Source of the DNA: Streptosporangiaceae bacterium
GTDB lineage: Bacteria; Actinomycetota; Actinomycetes; Streptosporangiales; Streptosporangiaceae
Direction of reading: 5' to 3'
Length of the DNA stretch: 40,687 nt
Assembly: GCA_030040155.1 (NCBI GenBank)
Contig: JASHUG010000397.1
Span: forward strand, 1 to 40,687
Both the position numbers and the translations under genes were made by a program. Under the pieces are notes generated by a model. The model saw only the letters and a program-made list of their open reading frames with translations, searched no databases and had not been told where the DNA came from. Positions within the stretch are counted from its first letter, which is position 1. Each line of letters starts with the position of its first letter. Shown here one piece after another: positions 24,407 through 32,429 of this stretch.

Positions 24407-24887
24407 GGCCTTACCTCAGATCTGAGCAGACTGCCTGGGCAGCGCCCACGTGCAGGGAGCCAACGCCAGCACGCTGCGGAGAGCGACGACACTGGCGACC
24501 ATCTTCCAGAAGTGCTCCTGTGCCAAACAACGCCGTTATAAACACCGGAGAGCTGTGCACGACTCGGATGGCGCGCGCCAGCACGAGAGGAAGGTCCCGC
24601 ATGATCGAAAGAGTCTCGCGAACGACTTCGGCGCGCAAGTAGAGCAAGACAAGCGTCCGCAGGCTACATCGGGCCGGGCGCGAGCCTGTGCCTTCCGGGC
24701 GGCTCGCAGAGCCAGCCGGTAACGACGACGCTGACGGCGGACCGGAGCAGCGAGGCCTCAGGGGCGGTGAGGTTGCGCTGTTAACCAGTGCCCGAACGGC
24801 GTGCTGCATGCGACGATTTGGGTAGAGAGCACGCGACCGCTCCGGCGCAGTTCGCGACCAATAAGGCACGGCCCGAGAGGACTACTC
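24407..24887. other. 481-bp spacer without a clear gene
   Basis: Between the divergent plsC-like and esterase genes. A minus-strand frame of 152 codons covers most of it but lacks a ribosome-binding site, shows no known motif, and has odd composition; I do not call it. Its middle (24525-24660) is less GC-rich than the surroundings. A perfect 10-bp palindrome TCAGATCTGA lies at 24415-24424, just upstream of the plsC-like start. GAGAGG at 24875-24880 belongs to the esterase. No RNA gene is recognised. Confidence 0.4.
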
Positions 24888-25661
24888 ATGCCAGTCATAC
24901 AGGGCGCGGAGGCCTTCGCCCGCCGCGAGGGTCCAACCGGCGTCCTCCTGTGCCACGGCTTCACCGGCAGCCCGCAGTCACTACGCCCCTGGGCCGAGTA
25001 CCTCGCCGACGCGGGCCTGAGCGTCAGCCTGCCCCGCCTGCCCGGCCACGGCACCACCTGGCAGGAAATGGCCAGGACGAGAGCGGAGGACTGGTACGCG
25101 GAGGTCGACCGGGCGTTCGACGAGCTTCAGACGAGTTGTGATGAAATCTTCGTGATGGGCCTGTCCATGGGCGGCTGCCTGGCGCTCCGCCTGGCCGAAC
25201 TCCGTGGGGATGCCGTCCGCGGCCTCGTCGTTGTCAACCCGTCCATAACTGCCGATACCCGACTGTTCTTGCTCGCCCCTGTCCTGAAGCTGCTCGTGCC
25301 CTCGCTCAAGGGCATCGCCAGCGACATCAAGAAGGAGGGCGCGAGCGAGGTCGGTTACGACCGGGTGCCGGTCAAGGCAGCGGCGACTCTGCCTGGGCTG
25401 TGGCGGATTACCCAGCAGCACCTGAAGGACCTAACCCAGCCGATTCTGGCTTTCCGCAGCGTTACCGATCACGTTGTCGGGCCGGCCAGCATGAAACTCC
25501 TCAGAGAAGCGATTCCGGCCGACCGCCTGGAGGTCCGGGAACTTGCCGACAGTTACCACGTTGCAACACTAGATAACGACGCTGAGGCAATATTTGAGGG
25601 GAGCCTTGAGTTTGTGCGGCTACACAGCGGCGTAAGCAAGGAATCAACCAGCGGGGAATGA
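24888..25661 (+). CDS. Alpha/beta hydrolase, carboxylesterase (Est30-like)
   Basis: 257 residues. The oxyanion-hole segment LLCHGFTGSPQSLRPWAE and the nucleophile elbow GLSMGG (S93) match the short carboxylesterase/monoacylglycerol lipase family typified by Geobacillus Est30. The triad is completed by an Asp in SVTDHVVGP and a His in DSYHVATLDND. No signal peptide, so cytoplasmic. It probably hydrolyses short acyl esters or monoglycerides. ATG 24888 follows GAGAGG at 7 nt; the frame extends upstream without a further signal. The membrane-protein gene begins 3 nt after its stop, so the two are likely co-transcribed. Confidence 0.88.
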   Translation: MPVIQGAEAFARREGPTGVLLCHGFTGSPQSLRPWAEYLADAGLSVSLPRLPGHGTTWQEMARTRAEDWYAEVDRAFDELQTSCDEIFVMGLSMGGCLALRLAELRGDAVRGLVVVNPSITADTRLFLLAPVLKLLVPSLKGIASDIKKEGASEVGYDRVPVKAAATLPGLWRITQQHLKDLTQPILAFRSVTDHVVGPASMKLLREAIPADRLEVRELADSYHVATLDNDAEAIFEGSLEFVRLHSGVSKESTSGE

Positions 25662-25664
25662 GGG

Positions 25665-26195
25665 ATGAGCGGGCCGGGAGACATCGACGGAGAGGTCAGC
25701 GGCGAAGAGGCCGCCTGGCGAGACCTAATCGCGCGCTTTGACAGGCCGTGCGAGACCGATGTCACCGATAACCCCTGGCCTGCGGAGGAAGACCTGCCGG
25801 AGTCAGATGCCCCGGCAGCTGAGTCGCCGGCCACTCACGGCGAGCCTGGTGACGAGGCCGACGATGTCGTCATACCGGTCGACCGAACCAGAGTGATCAG
25901 GCCCGCGACCGATCCTCGGATGTGGTCACCGGCCGACGAAGAGGAAGAGGACGAGCAGTTCGTCCCGCCGCAGCTACCGCCACCAGCCAAGATGGACGCG
26001 ATCACCAAGGGCGCCTGGGTCGCGCTGGTGGCCGGACCCGGTTACCTGCTGGTCGGCACGCTGGCTGGATGGTCCATCTCGGGTACCGAAGCGCTTGCGG
26101 CTATCGCAGCGTTCATCGCCGGCTTCGTAATCCTGGTCATCAAGATGGGCGACCGGCCAAAGCGCGACGACAACGATGACGGGGCCGTACTCTGA
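25665..26195 (+). CDS. Acidic two-span membrane protein, unknown
   Basis: 176 residues. The first 110 are acidic and Pro-rich, with the stretch DEQFVPPQLPPPAKMDAITKGAW that I associate with a widespread actinobacterial membrane family of unknown role. Two membrane spans follow at about 117-137 and 143-161, then a charged tail (GDRPKRDDNDDGAVL). Both ends should face the cytoplasm. ATG 25665 lies 3 nt after the esterase stop, with GGGGAATGAGGG as ribosome-binding region. Its TGA directly touches the stop codon of the converging ROK kinase gene, with no intergenic base. Confidence 0.8.
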   Translation: MSGPGDIDGEVSGEEAAWRDLIARFDRPCETDVTDNPWPAEEDLPESDAPAAESPATHGEPGDEADDVVIPVDRTRVIRPATDPRMWSPADEEEEDEQFVPPQLPPPAKMDAITKGAWVALVAGPGYLLVGTLAGWSISGTEALAAIAAFIAGFVILVIKMGDRPKRDDNDDGAVL

Positions 26196-27140
26196 CTATC
26201 CCTGCCGAGCCAGGTCGGCGGCACCGATCAGCCCCGCATCGGGCCCCAGTTCGGCCTGCCTGATTTCGGCGAGGTGCCGGTAGGTGCGACCGGTGACACT
26301 GCTCTCATAGACAGCCCGGGCCGGGCCGAGCAGCATCTCGCCAGCTTCAGAGACGCCTCCGCCGATCACGAAGCATCCGGGATCAAGGATGGCGGTCAGG
26401 TCAGCAAGCCCGTGACCGAGCCAGCCGCCAACGATCTCGAAGCACGAAAGGGCCCCGGCATCGCCCTCCCGCGCAGCGTGCGTCACGGCTGGCCCGTCGA
26501 TTCCGTCGGGGCTGCCGCCACCTAGCTGCAACAGGCGGACAGCCGCGCTCGGCGACCGCCTGGCCAGCTCACGCGCCTCGGCGACCAGCGCGTTGCCGCT
26601 CGCGTACTGCTCCCAGCAGCCCCGGTTCCCGCAGCCGCACAGCCGCCCGTCGGGCACGACCCGGTAGTGTCCTGGCTCCCCGGCCGAGCCCCACCTGCCC
26701 CGGTAAAGGCGGCCGTCGAGCACCACGCCAGCGCCGATGCCGGTGCCCACGGTGATCAGCATTACATCTTGCTGGCCGCGGGCCGCGCCCATCCGCGTCT
26801 CAGCCCAGGCCGCGGCGTTCGCGTCGTTCTCCACGATGACCTTCCGGCCGATTCGCTCCTCGACGCGCTTCTTCACTGGCTCGTCCCGCCACGCGAGGTT
26901 CGGCGCGAACAGCACAGTCGAGCGCGTCTCATCGACGAACCCGGCCGCCCCGATGCCGACTGCGGTCACGTCATACCGATCCAGAAGCTCGAGCACGACC
27001 TCCGATATGACATCTGCGGTGTCGTCGGGGCGCGCCGCCGGCGTGGTCCGCTTCAGCTTCTCGATGACCTTCCCGTGAACGTCGACGACGCCCGCGGCAA
27101 CCTTGGTACCGCCGACGTCAACCCCGATCGTCAGGCTCAT
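26196..27140 (-). CDS. ROK-family glucokinase
   Basis: 314 residues. ATP loop IGVDVGGTKVAAGVVD (5-20), catalytic Asp106 in VENDANAAAWAE, the ROK signature with zinc ligands H158 (GEPGHYRV) and C168-G-C170-x4-C175 (CGCGNRGCWEQYASG), and GGGVSEAG near the C-terminus. It should phosphorylate glucose with ATP; close relatives in Streptomyces (GlkA) also act in carbon catabolite repression. There is no N-terminal DNA-binding domain, so it is an enzyme and not a ROK repressor. Its ATG lies inside the end of the DUF5304-like gene (23-nt overlap), making it the third gene of an overlapping operon. Confidence 0.92.
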   Translation of the reverse strand: MSLTIGVDVGGTKVAAGVVDVHGKVIEKLKRTTPAARPDDTADVISEVVLELLDRYDVTAVGIGAAGFVDETRSTVLFAPNLAWRDEPVKKRVEERIGRKVIVENDANAAAWAETRMGAARGQQDVMLITVGTGIGAGVVLDGRLYRGRWGSAGEPGHYRVVPDGRLCGCGNRGCWEQYASGNALVAEARELARRSPSAAVRLLQLGGGSPDGIDGPAVTHAAREGDAGALSCFEIVGGWLGHGLADLTAILDPGCFVIGGGVSEAGEMLLGPARAVYESSVTGRTYRHLAEIRQAELGPDAGLIGAADLARQG

Positions 27141-27945
27141 CCGATCCGTCCGGCTCGTCGGTCACATCCTGCCCCGTCGGCTCCGCGCGGTTCGCGGTCT
27201 CAGCCTGGTGACCAGGCGCCGAAGACCGCGCGGCAGGCCGAACCACCCAGGCGCCGTGCTCCGGGATCTTAACGCCATGCTCGGCCGCCCAGCTATCACG
27301 GGCGGCCGCCCAGTCGTCAGGATCTTCGGCCGGGCTGTCCGTCTCGTCCTGCCACGTCCTGGCCGCAGCGCCGCCGCGGTTCAGAACGGAGTCAAACGCT
27401 TTCAGCGCTTCCTGCACGGCCGACGCCACCACGTCTCCCGCCGTCGAGATATGACCGCTGAGGTTGGGATTGGACTCGCGCATAGCGCGAGCGGCCCGGC
27501 AGATGGGGCACCACTGACATTCTGCCGACTCGCCGACCTCGGGCGGTATCTCGGTCGTCGCCGTGTCCCAGACGTCCCCCTGCTCGGTACGCCCGCCAAG
27601 CGTCCGGCGGACCTGGCCGCCGATCTCCTTACGCATGCTCCTGGCACTAGAGCGAATCAGCCAGCGCTGGAAGTCGCTCAGCATGTCGCTGGCTTGGTCG
27701 GCCGGGCTGCCCTGGCGCGGCCTGGACTGGCGCCCTGCCTGCCTGGACCTGGATGTGCCCGAAGACCCAGACCGGCCCGACGACCCAGACCCGCCCGACG
27801 ACCCAGACCGGCCCGACGACCCAGACCCGCCCGACGACCCAGACCCGCCCGACGACCCGGACCCGCCCGACGAGCCGTTCTCGCTGGGGTTGTGGGCGCG
27901 CTCGTCCCCGGCACCGTTTCCAGCCTGCTCCGTCATCGCTGTCAC
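27118..27945 (-). CDS. DUF5304-like protein with a GSSGGS repeat
   Basis: 275 residues. The start is a disordered Ser/Gly stretch (about 24-63) made of hexapeptide units GSSGGS or GSSGRS, encoded by an 18-bp tandem repeat. The conserved middle (SDMLSDFQRWLIRSSARSMRKEIGGQV, about 88-112) is followed by C143-x2-C146-x2-C149 (ECQWCPICRAARAM), a possible metal or redox site, and a helix (GDVVASAVQEALKAFDSVL). I recognise it as a DUF5304-type actinobacterial protein; its function is not known. The GTG start overlaps the SRPBCC stop as GTGA and its own end overlaps the ROK kinase start, so the three are translated together. Confidence 0.75.
   Translation of the reverse strand: MTAMTEQAGNGAGDERAHNPSENGSSGGSGSSGGSGSSGGSGSSGRSGSSGGSGSSGRSGSSGTSRSRQAGRQSRPRQGSPADQASDMLSDFQRWLIRSSARSMRKEIGGQVRRTLGGRTEQGDVWDTATTEIPPEVGESAECQWCPICRAARAMRESNPNLSGHISTAGDVVASAVQEALKAFDSVLNRGGAAARTWQDETDSPAEDPDDWAAARDSWAAEHGVKIPEHGAWVVRPAARSSAPGHQAETANRAEPTGQDVTDEPDGSDEPDDRG
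27758..27877 (-). repeat. 18-bp in-frame tandem repeat
   Basis: The plus-strand unit CCCGACGACCCAGACCCG, with CGG as the alternative last codon, occurs six times in full (27758-27865) plus a partial copy. It encodes the Gly/Ser hexapeptide of the DUF5304-like protein. Because the unit is a multiple of three and has no stop in several frames, copy number can change without breaking the gene. Such arrays vary between strains. Confidence 0.9.
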
Positions 27946-28415
27946 CGTTCCTGCCCGTGCTGATCATGCTCTCGCCGGCCAACTTGCTCGGTCCGCGTCT
28001 TCAGCCCCCTGAGCGCCGTGTCGATGATCGTCTTCTCGGCTCGGCGCTTGAGCAACCCCAGCATCGGAACACGAGTCCCGACGGCCAGCTCGTAGCTCAC
28101 CCTGGTACCGGGCCCCTCATCGGCCAGCAGGTAGGCACCGGACATCTCGGTCACCATCGAGCCCGCCTCGGCCAGCGTCCACCGTACGGCCGTGTTGCCA
28201 TCCCACTCGTAAGCCAGCACGTAGCTGTCCTTAATCGGTCCGGCATTGAGGACAAACCGGACTCGCAGCGGGCGGGAGTTGGCGTCCTGCTCGACGACCT
28301 CGGCCGAACTTACTCCGGTCGCCCATTCAGGATAGGCCGCGAAATCCGCGATCACGCCCATCACGGTTGCGCGCGGAGCGGACATCGTGATGCTTGAACT
28401 GGTCCTGTCGGCCAT
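27942..28415 (-). CDS. SRPBCC (START-like) family protein
   Basis: 157 residues. The pattern SITMSAPRATVMGVIADFAAYPEWATGVSSAEVVEQD, a central YEWDGNTAVRWTLAEA and a C-terminal helix GLLKRRAEKTIIDTALRGLKTRTEQ is that of the polyketide cyclase/SRPBCC group with a hydrophobic ligand pocket. The ligand is unknown; in M. tuberculosis the equivalent gene is Rv2185c, close to fadD15 and pimB, which hints at lipid. The ATG has TACGCT 6 nt upstream and no ribosome-binding site, so a leaderless operon promoter. It is the first gene of a three-gene overlapping operon. Confidence 0.87.
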   Translation of the reverse strand: MADRTSSSITMSAPRATVMGVIADFAAYPEWATGVSSAEVVEQDANSRPLRVRFVLNAGPIKDSYVLAYEWDGNTAVRWTLAEAGSMVTEMSGAYLLADEGPGTRVSYELAVGTRVPMLGLLKRRAEKTIIDTALRGLKTRTEQVGRREHDQHGQER

Positions 28416-28421
28416 GACCGG

Positions 28422-28427
28422 AGCGTA
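28422..28427 (-). promoter_or_regulatory. -10 box of the SRPBCC-DUF5304-ROK operon
   Basis: On the minus strand TACGCT stands 6 nt before the ATG at 28415. It is the same hexamer and spacing as before the GNAT gene at 1905. No ribosome-binding site intervenes. Confidence 0.5.
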
Positions 28428-28505
28428 CCCCGCCGACGCCCTTCCACCAGCCGGGCCGAGCTAGGCCGAGCTAGGCCGCTACCCGGCCGAGCTCGGCGGC
28501 TACCG

Positions 28506-29273
28506 CTACCACTGCAGGACGTACGGTCGACCGGTCGCGCGGAAGTGGCCGACATTAATGCACTCGGTCCGGCCGATGCGGATACGGCTCTGCAGCGGCT
28601 GGTGCACGTGACCGAACAGGGCGTAGCGCGGCTGCGTGCGCTCGATCAGCGCCAGCAGTGCGTCGCTGCCGCGCTCCATCCGGCGGGCTACCGTGTCATA
28701 CAGCAGCTCAGGGACCGCTGGAGGGATGTGCGAGCACAGCACGTCCACGTCCCCAACCGCCTCGACCTTGGCGTCGAACACCGCCTCGTCAAGCTCGTTC
28801 GGCGTCCGGTAGGCGGTCCGCAGTCCGCCGCCCACGAATCCGAACGTCCGGCCGTCCAGTTCGATCCGTTCGCCGTCGAGGACCTGCTGGCCCGGCCGGA
28901 CGTGCTCGTCCCAGTGCCGCGGAATGTCGACGTTGCCGTACGTCACATAAGCCGGGACCGGCATCGCGGCGAACAGCTCGGCATACTGCCTGGCCACAGC
29001 CGTCTCGATGTGCTGGCGCGGATCACCGCCGAGCCCGGCCCACAGCGCGGCGGACATCGTCCTGGCCTCGTCAAACCGCAGCGCCGTGCGCAGTTCGACC
29101 AGCTCGCGTGCCTTCTCCGCTCCGAACAGGCCGGGGAAGATGCCCTGGCTGTGGTCGGCATAGTCGATGAACAGCAGCAGGTCCCCCAGGCATATCAGCG
29201 CGTCGGCGCCGTCCCCGGACTTGCCCAGCGCATCCGCCCGGCCGTGCACGTCGCTCACAACGTGGACCCGCAT
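28506..29273 (-). CDS. Calcineurin-type metallophosphoesterase
   Basis: 255 residues. All metal-binding motifs are present: D8-V-H10 (VVSDVHG), GD (CLGD31), YGNVD, CSHIPP and GHVHQP. The two-metal centre hydrolyses a phosphoester; the substrate is not evident. A predicted role in nucleotide or phospholipid turnover would be guesswork. Start choice: the ATG at 29273 has TACTGT 7 nt upstream and so fits a leaderless message, whereas the longer frame uses a TTG at 29291. It is divergent from the acyl-CoA ligase gene. Confidence 0.87.
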   Translation of the reverse strand: MRVHVVSDVHGRADALGKSGDGADALICLGDLLLFIDYADHSQGIFPGLFGAEKARELVELRTALRFDEARTMSAALWAGLGGDPRQHIETAVARQYAELFAAMPVPAYVTYGNVDIPRHWDEHVRPGQQVLDGERIELDGRTFGFVGGGLRTAYRTPNELDEAVFDAKVEAVGDVDVLCSHIPPAVPELLYDTVARRMERGSDALLALIERTQPRYALFGHVHQPLQSRIRIGRTECINVGHFRATGRPYVLQW

Positions 29274-29280
29274 TCCACCT

Positions 29281-29286
29281 ACAGTA
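29281..29286 (-). promoter_or_regulatory. -10 box of the metallophosphoesterase gene
   Basis: TACTGT on the minus strand lies 7 nt before the ATG at 29273. The intervening AGGTGGA resembles a ribosome-binding site but is too close to the start to act as one. Confidence 0.45.
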
Positions 29287-29393
29287 GGCAAAGTCCGACA
29301 GCCGCGCCCAGCCCGTCATGACTAGGCGCCGGCCGGGTAGCGATATAACGTCCTAGAAGATCAGTTGGGAACGTGGCAGTCCATGGAGGCGGC

Positions 29394-31196
29394 GTGCTCG
29401 AATACGGAATCCCGGCCCTGATCGCGGTGCCGGACGACGCCTCGCTGACCGATGTCGTCTTCAGCCGGGCCGACACGACGCCCGGTCAGGTCGTGATCCG
29501 GAAGCGTGCGGACGACGGCAGCTGGTCGGACGTGACCGCCGGACAGTTTGCCGACCAGGTCACGGCGCTGGCCCGTGCGCTGATCGCGGCCGGAATCGAG
29601 CCGGGCGACCGGGTGAGCCTGATGTCGCGCACCCGCTACGAGTGGACGCTGGCTGACTATGCCATCTGGACCGCGGGTGCCGTCACCGTGCCCGTGTACG
29701 AGACGTCCTCGGCCGAGCAGGTGGAATGGATACTCGGTGATTCCGGCGCTAAGGCGGCCTTCGCCGAGACCGACGCAAACGAGAAGATCATCTCCGGACT
29801 CCGCGACCGGCTCCCCGACCTAGCCCACGTGTGGCGGATCGACGCGCTTGACGACCTCGCGACCACGGGCAGCGAAGTGACGGACGAGCAGGTGCGCGCA
29901 GCTCGCGCTTCCAGGGCGGCCGCGGATCTTGCCACGATCATCTATACGTCGGGCACCACCGGCCGGCCGAAGGGCTGCGAACTCACGCACCGCAACCTGC
30001 TATCGGCTGTCCGTAACGCCGTTCACGGCTCCCTGGAGGAGGTCTTCCAGGAGCCTGGCTGCTCGACCCTGCTGTTCATGCCACTGGCCCACGTGTTCGC
30101 CCGCATCATCGAGATCGGCTGCCTGGAGTCGGGCGCGGTCCTCGGTCACTGGCCGGACACCGCCACTGTCGCCAAGGGCCTGCCGGAGTTTCAGCCCACG
30201 TTCCTGCTGGCCGTGCCGAGAGTGTTCGAGAAGGTCTTTAACACCGCGAGGCAGACCGCCTCGGCCAGCCCGGTCAAGGCGAGGATCTTCGCCGCCGCCG
30301 TCGACACCGCGGTCGCGGTCAGCGAGGCCAAGTCCGCGGGTAAGGGGCCCGGCCCGGGGCTGCGCCTGCGCCACGCCGTCTTCGACCACCTCGTGTACGG
30401 AAAGCTCCGCGCCGCGGTCGGCGGGAAGGTTACGTACGCGGTCTCCGGCGGTGCGCCGCTGGGCGAGCGGCTCGGTCACTTCTTCCGCGGCGCCGGCATC
30501 ACCGTGCTGGAGGGCTACGGCATGACCGAGACGTCGGCGGCCGCCACGGTGAACAAGCCGACCCGTAACAAGATCGGCACCGTCGGGCAGCCCGTTCCCG
30601 GCGTGAGCGCGAGGATTGCCGACGACGACGAAATCCTGCTCAGGGGCGGCATCATTTTCGGCGCCTACTGGCACAATCCGCAGGCGACCGCGGAGGCCCT
30701 CGACGCCGATGGCTGGCTGCACACTGGCGACCTCGGCTCGCTGGATGACGAGGGCTTCCTGCGGGTGACTGGCCGCAAGAAGGAACTCATCGTCACCGCG
30801 GGCGGCAAGAACGTCGCGCCCGCGGTGCTCGAAGACCGGCTGCGGGCCGACCCGCTGGTGAGCCAGTGCATGGTGGTCGGAGAGGGGCGGCCGTTCATCG
30901 CCTGCCTGATCACGCTCGATCCGGAGGCGCTGGATCACTGGAAGAAGCAGCACGGCAAGCCCGAGAGCGCGACCCCGGCCGACCTAGCCGAGGACCCCGA
31001 CCTGCTCGCTGACCTCCAGGCCGCGGTGGACGAGGCGAATAAGGCAGTCTCCAGGGCGGAGTCGATCAGGAAGTTCCGCGTGCTGCCCGAGGACTTCACC
31101 ATCGAGAACGGCTACCTCACGCCATCGCTGAAGGTGAAGCGGGCCGTGGTGGCCAAGGACTTCGCCGCCGAAATCGACGCCCTCTACGCCAAGTAA
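29394..31196 (+). CDS. fadD15: Long-chain fatty-acid-CoA ligase (FadD15-like)
   Basis: 600 residues from GTG 29394, the same length as M. tuberculosis FadD15. AMP-forming adenylation enzyme: P-loop YTSGTTGRPKG (184-194), FMPLAHVFARI, EGYGMTET, HTGDLGSLDDEGFLRVTGRKKELIVTAGGKNVAP, and the C-terminal lysine region GYLTPSLKVKR. It activates fatty acids to acyl-CoA. GGAGG at 29385-29389 lies 4 nt before GTG 29394, and the resulting N-terminus (MLEYGIPALIAVP) matches the family; the GTG at 29373 would add 7 residues. It converges on the pimB-like gene with only 2 nt between the stops. Context suggests supply of acyl chains for envelope lipids. Confidence 0.93.
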   Translation: MLEYGIPALIAVPDDASLTDVVFSRADTTPGQVVIRKRADDGSWSDVTAGQFADQVTALARALIAAGIEPGDRVSLMSRTRYEWTLADYAIWTAGAVTVPVYETSSAEQVEWILGDSGAKAAFAETDANEKIISGLRDRLPDLAHVWRIDALDDLATTGSEVTDEQVRAARASRAAADLATIIYTSGTTGRPKGCELTHRNLLSAVRNAVHGSLEEVFQEPGCSTLLFMPLAHVFARIIEIGCLESGAVLGHWPDTATVAKGLPEFQPTFLLAVPRVFEKVFNTARQTASASPVKARIFAAAVDTAVAVSEAKSAGKGPGPGLRLRHAVFDHLVYGKLRAAVGGKVTYAVSGGAPLGERLGHFFRGAGITVLEGYGMTETSAAATVNKPTRNKIGTVGQPVPGVSARIADDDEILLRGGIIFGAYWHNPQATAEALDADGWLHTGDLGSLDDEGFLRVTGRKKELIVTAGGKNVAPAVLEDRLRADPLVSQCMVVGEGRPFIACLITLDPEALDHWKKQHGKPESATPADLAEDPDLLADLQAAVDEANKAVSRAESIRKFRVLPEDFTIENGYLTPSLKVKRAVVAKDFAAEIDALYAK

Positions 31197-31198
31197 GG

Positions 31199-32344
31199 TC
31201 AGCCGGACAGGATCTGCTGGAATCGCTCGGCAACGAGGTCCCAGGTCCACTCGCGCTCGACCCACGCCTGCCCCTTGTCGCCCATGGCCGCGGCCCCGGC
31301 CGGGTCGGCCAGCAGCTGACTGATGCGATCAGCGACCGCCTCTACGCTCCCGCCGGGCACGACGTAGCCCGTCTCGCCGTCCTGGATCGCATCAGGGGCC
31401 CCGCCGGAGTCGCCGCCTACGACTGGCAGTCCGGCCGCAGATGCCTCCAGGTAGACGATCCCGAGGCCCTCCACGTCGAGCCCGCCCCGCCGCGTCCGGC
31501 ACGGCATCGCGAATATGTCGCCCGCGTCGTAGTAGGCGGGCAGTTCCTCCGCCCCGACCGCGCCGGTGAACAGCACCGAGTCGGCGACTCCCGTCCGTGC
31601 GGCCAGTCGCTCCAGTTGCGGCCGGTAGGGCCCGTCGCTCACCAGCATGAGCAACGGACCGGGCAGACCGCTGGCTGAGGAGCGGGCCAGCACCCGCGGC
31701 CATGCCCGGATCAGCGTGTCCTGACCCTTGCGCGGCACCATCCGGGAGACGCAGGCCACTACCGGCCGGTCTGGTTCGATGCCGAGCCGCTTGCGGACCT
31801 CGGTTCCGCCGGCCCCAGGCCGGAACGAGGCCGGGTCGACTCCTGGCGCTAGCTGCACCATCCGGGCCGCAGCGGCCGGCGAGAGCGCCTTGGCCAGCCT
31901 GACCCGGAAGTACTCGGCCAGGTAGGTAACGGCGTCGACGTCATCGCCGATACGGCGCAGCAGGCCCTTAGCCCCAGGCAGCGCGGCCCAGCCCGCCTCG
32001 TGCCCGTGCGTGATTGCGATCAGGCGCCTCGCCCCCGCCCGTCGCAGGCTCGGCCCGAGCAGCCCGAGTGGCGCGGCTGCGCCGAACACCACCGTGTCGC
32101 AGCCGTGGTCGGCCAGCAGCGCCTTGGCCCGTTCCCTGACCCCTGGCACCGGCAGCATCAGCGAGCCGGGATGGCGGATGACCGGGAATGGCAGCCGGGA
32201 GTCGAAGTCCGCGGCGCCGTCCCATGCGGGCGCGTACACGACCACGCCGTCGGCAGGCAGCCGGCAGGCCAGCGCGTGCACGAACGACTGGATCCCGCCG
32301 CGGCGCGGCGGGTAGTCGTTGGTGACGATCAGGACCTTGGTCAT
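31199..32344 (-). CDS. pimB: GT4 glycosyltransferase, PimB-like
   Basis: 381 residues, GT-B fold. N-terminal VTNDYPPRRGGIQSFVHAL (7-25) is the acceptor-side motif of PimB enzymes. ITHGHEAGWA (111-120), the donor-phosphate residues in CVSRMVPRKGQDTL (198-211) and EGLGIVYLEAS (292-302, the retaining E-x7-E) are complete. In mycobacteria and corynebacteria the neighbour-matched enzyme (Rv2188c) adds the second mannose to phosphatidylinositol mannosides from GDP-mannose. The position next to fadD15 and an NlpC/P60 gene is the same. The acceptor in this organism is not proven. GGGGGAA stands 7 nt before the ATG. Confidence 0.88.
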   Translation of the reverse strand: MTKVLIVTNDYPPRRGGIQSFVHALACRLPADGVVVYAPAWDGAADFDSRLPFPVIRHPGSLMLPVPGVRERAKALLADHGCDTVVFGAAAPLGLLGPSLRRAGARRLIAITHGHEAGWAALPGAKGLLRRIGDDVDAVTYLAEYFRVRLAKALSPAAAARMVQLAPGVDPASFRPGAGGTEVRKRLGIEPDRPVVACVSRMVPRKGQDTLIRAWPRVLARSSASGLPGPLLMLVSDGPYRPQLERLAARTGVADSVLFTGAVGAEELPAYYDAGDIFAMPCRTRRGGLDVEGLGIVYLEASAAGLPVVGGDSGGAPDAIQDGETGYVVPGGSVEAVADRISQLLADPAGAAAMGDKGQAWVEREWTWDLVAERFQQILSG

Positions 32345-32429
32345 TCAGGTTCCCCCGAGGCCGCCGGACCCGGAGGGCGGCGACTGCAAGCACTGAGCCT
32401 ACCCGGGTCGTCGCCCCGCCATCCGGGGC

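Noticed and set aside
24411-24869. 152-codon minus-strand frame in the plsC-esterase spacer
   Set aside because: No ribosome-binding site, no motif and no family resemblance; listed only as a property of the spacer.
27563-28397. Plus-strand frames with PDDPDP or PTTQTR repeats
   Set aside because: They are antisense readings of the 18-bp array in the DUF5304-like gene; any repeat unit divisible by three stays open in several frames.
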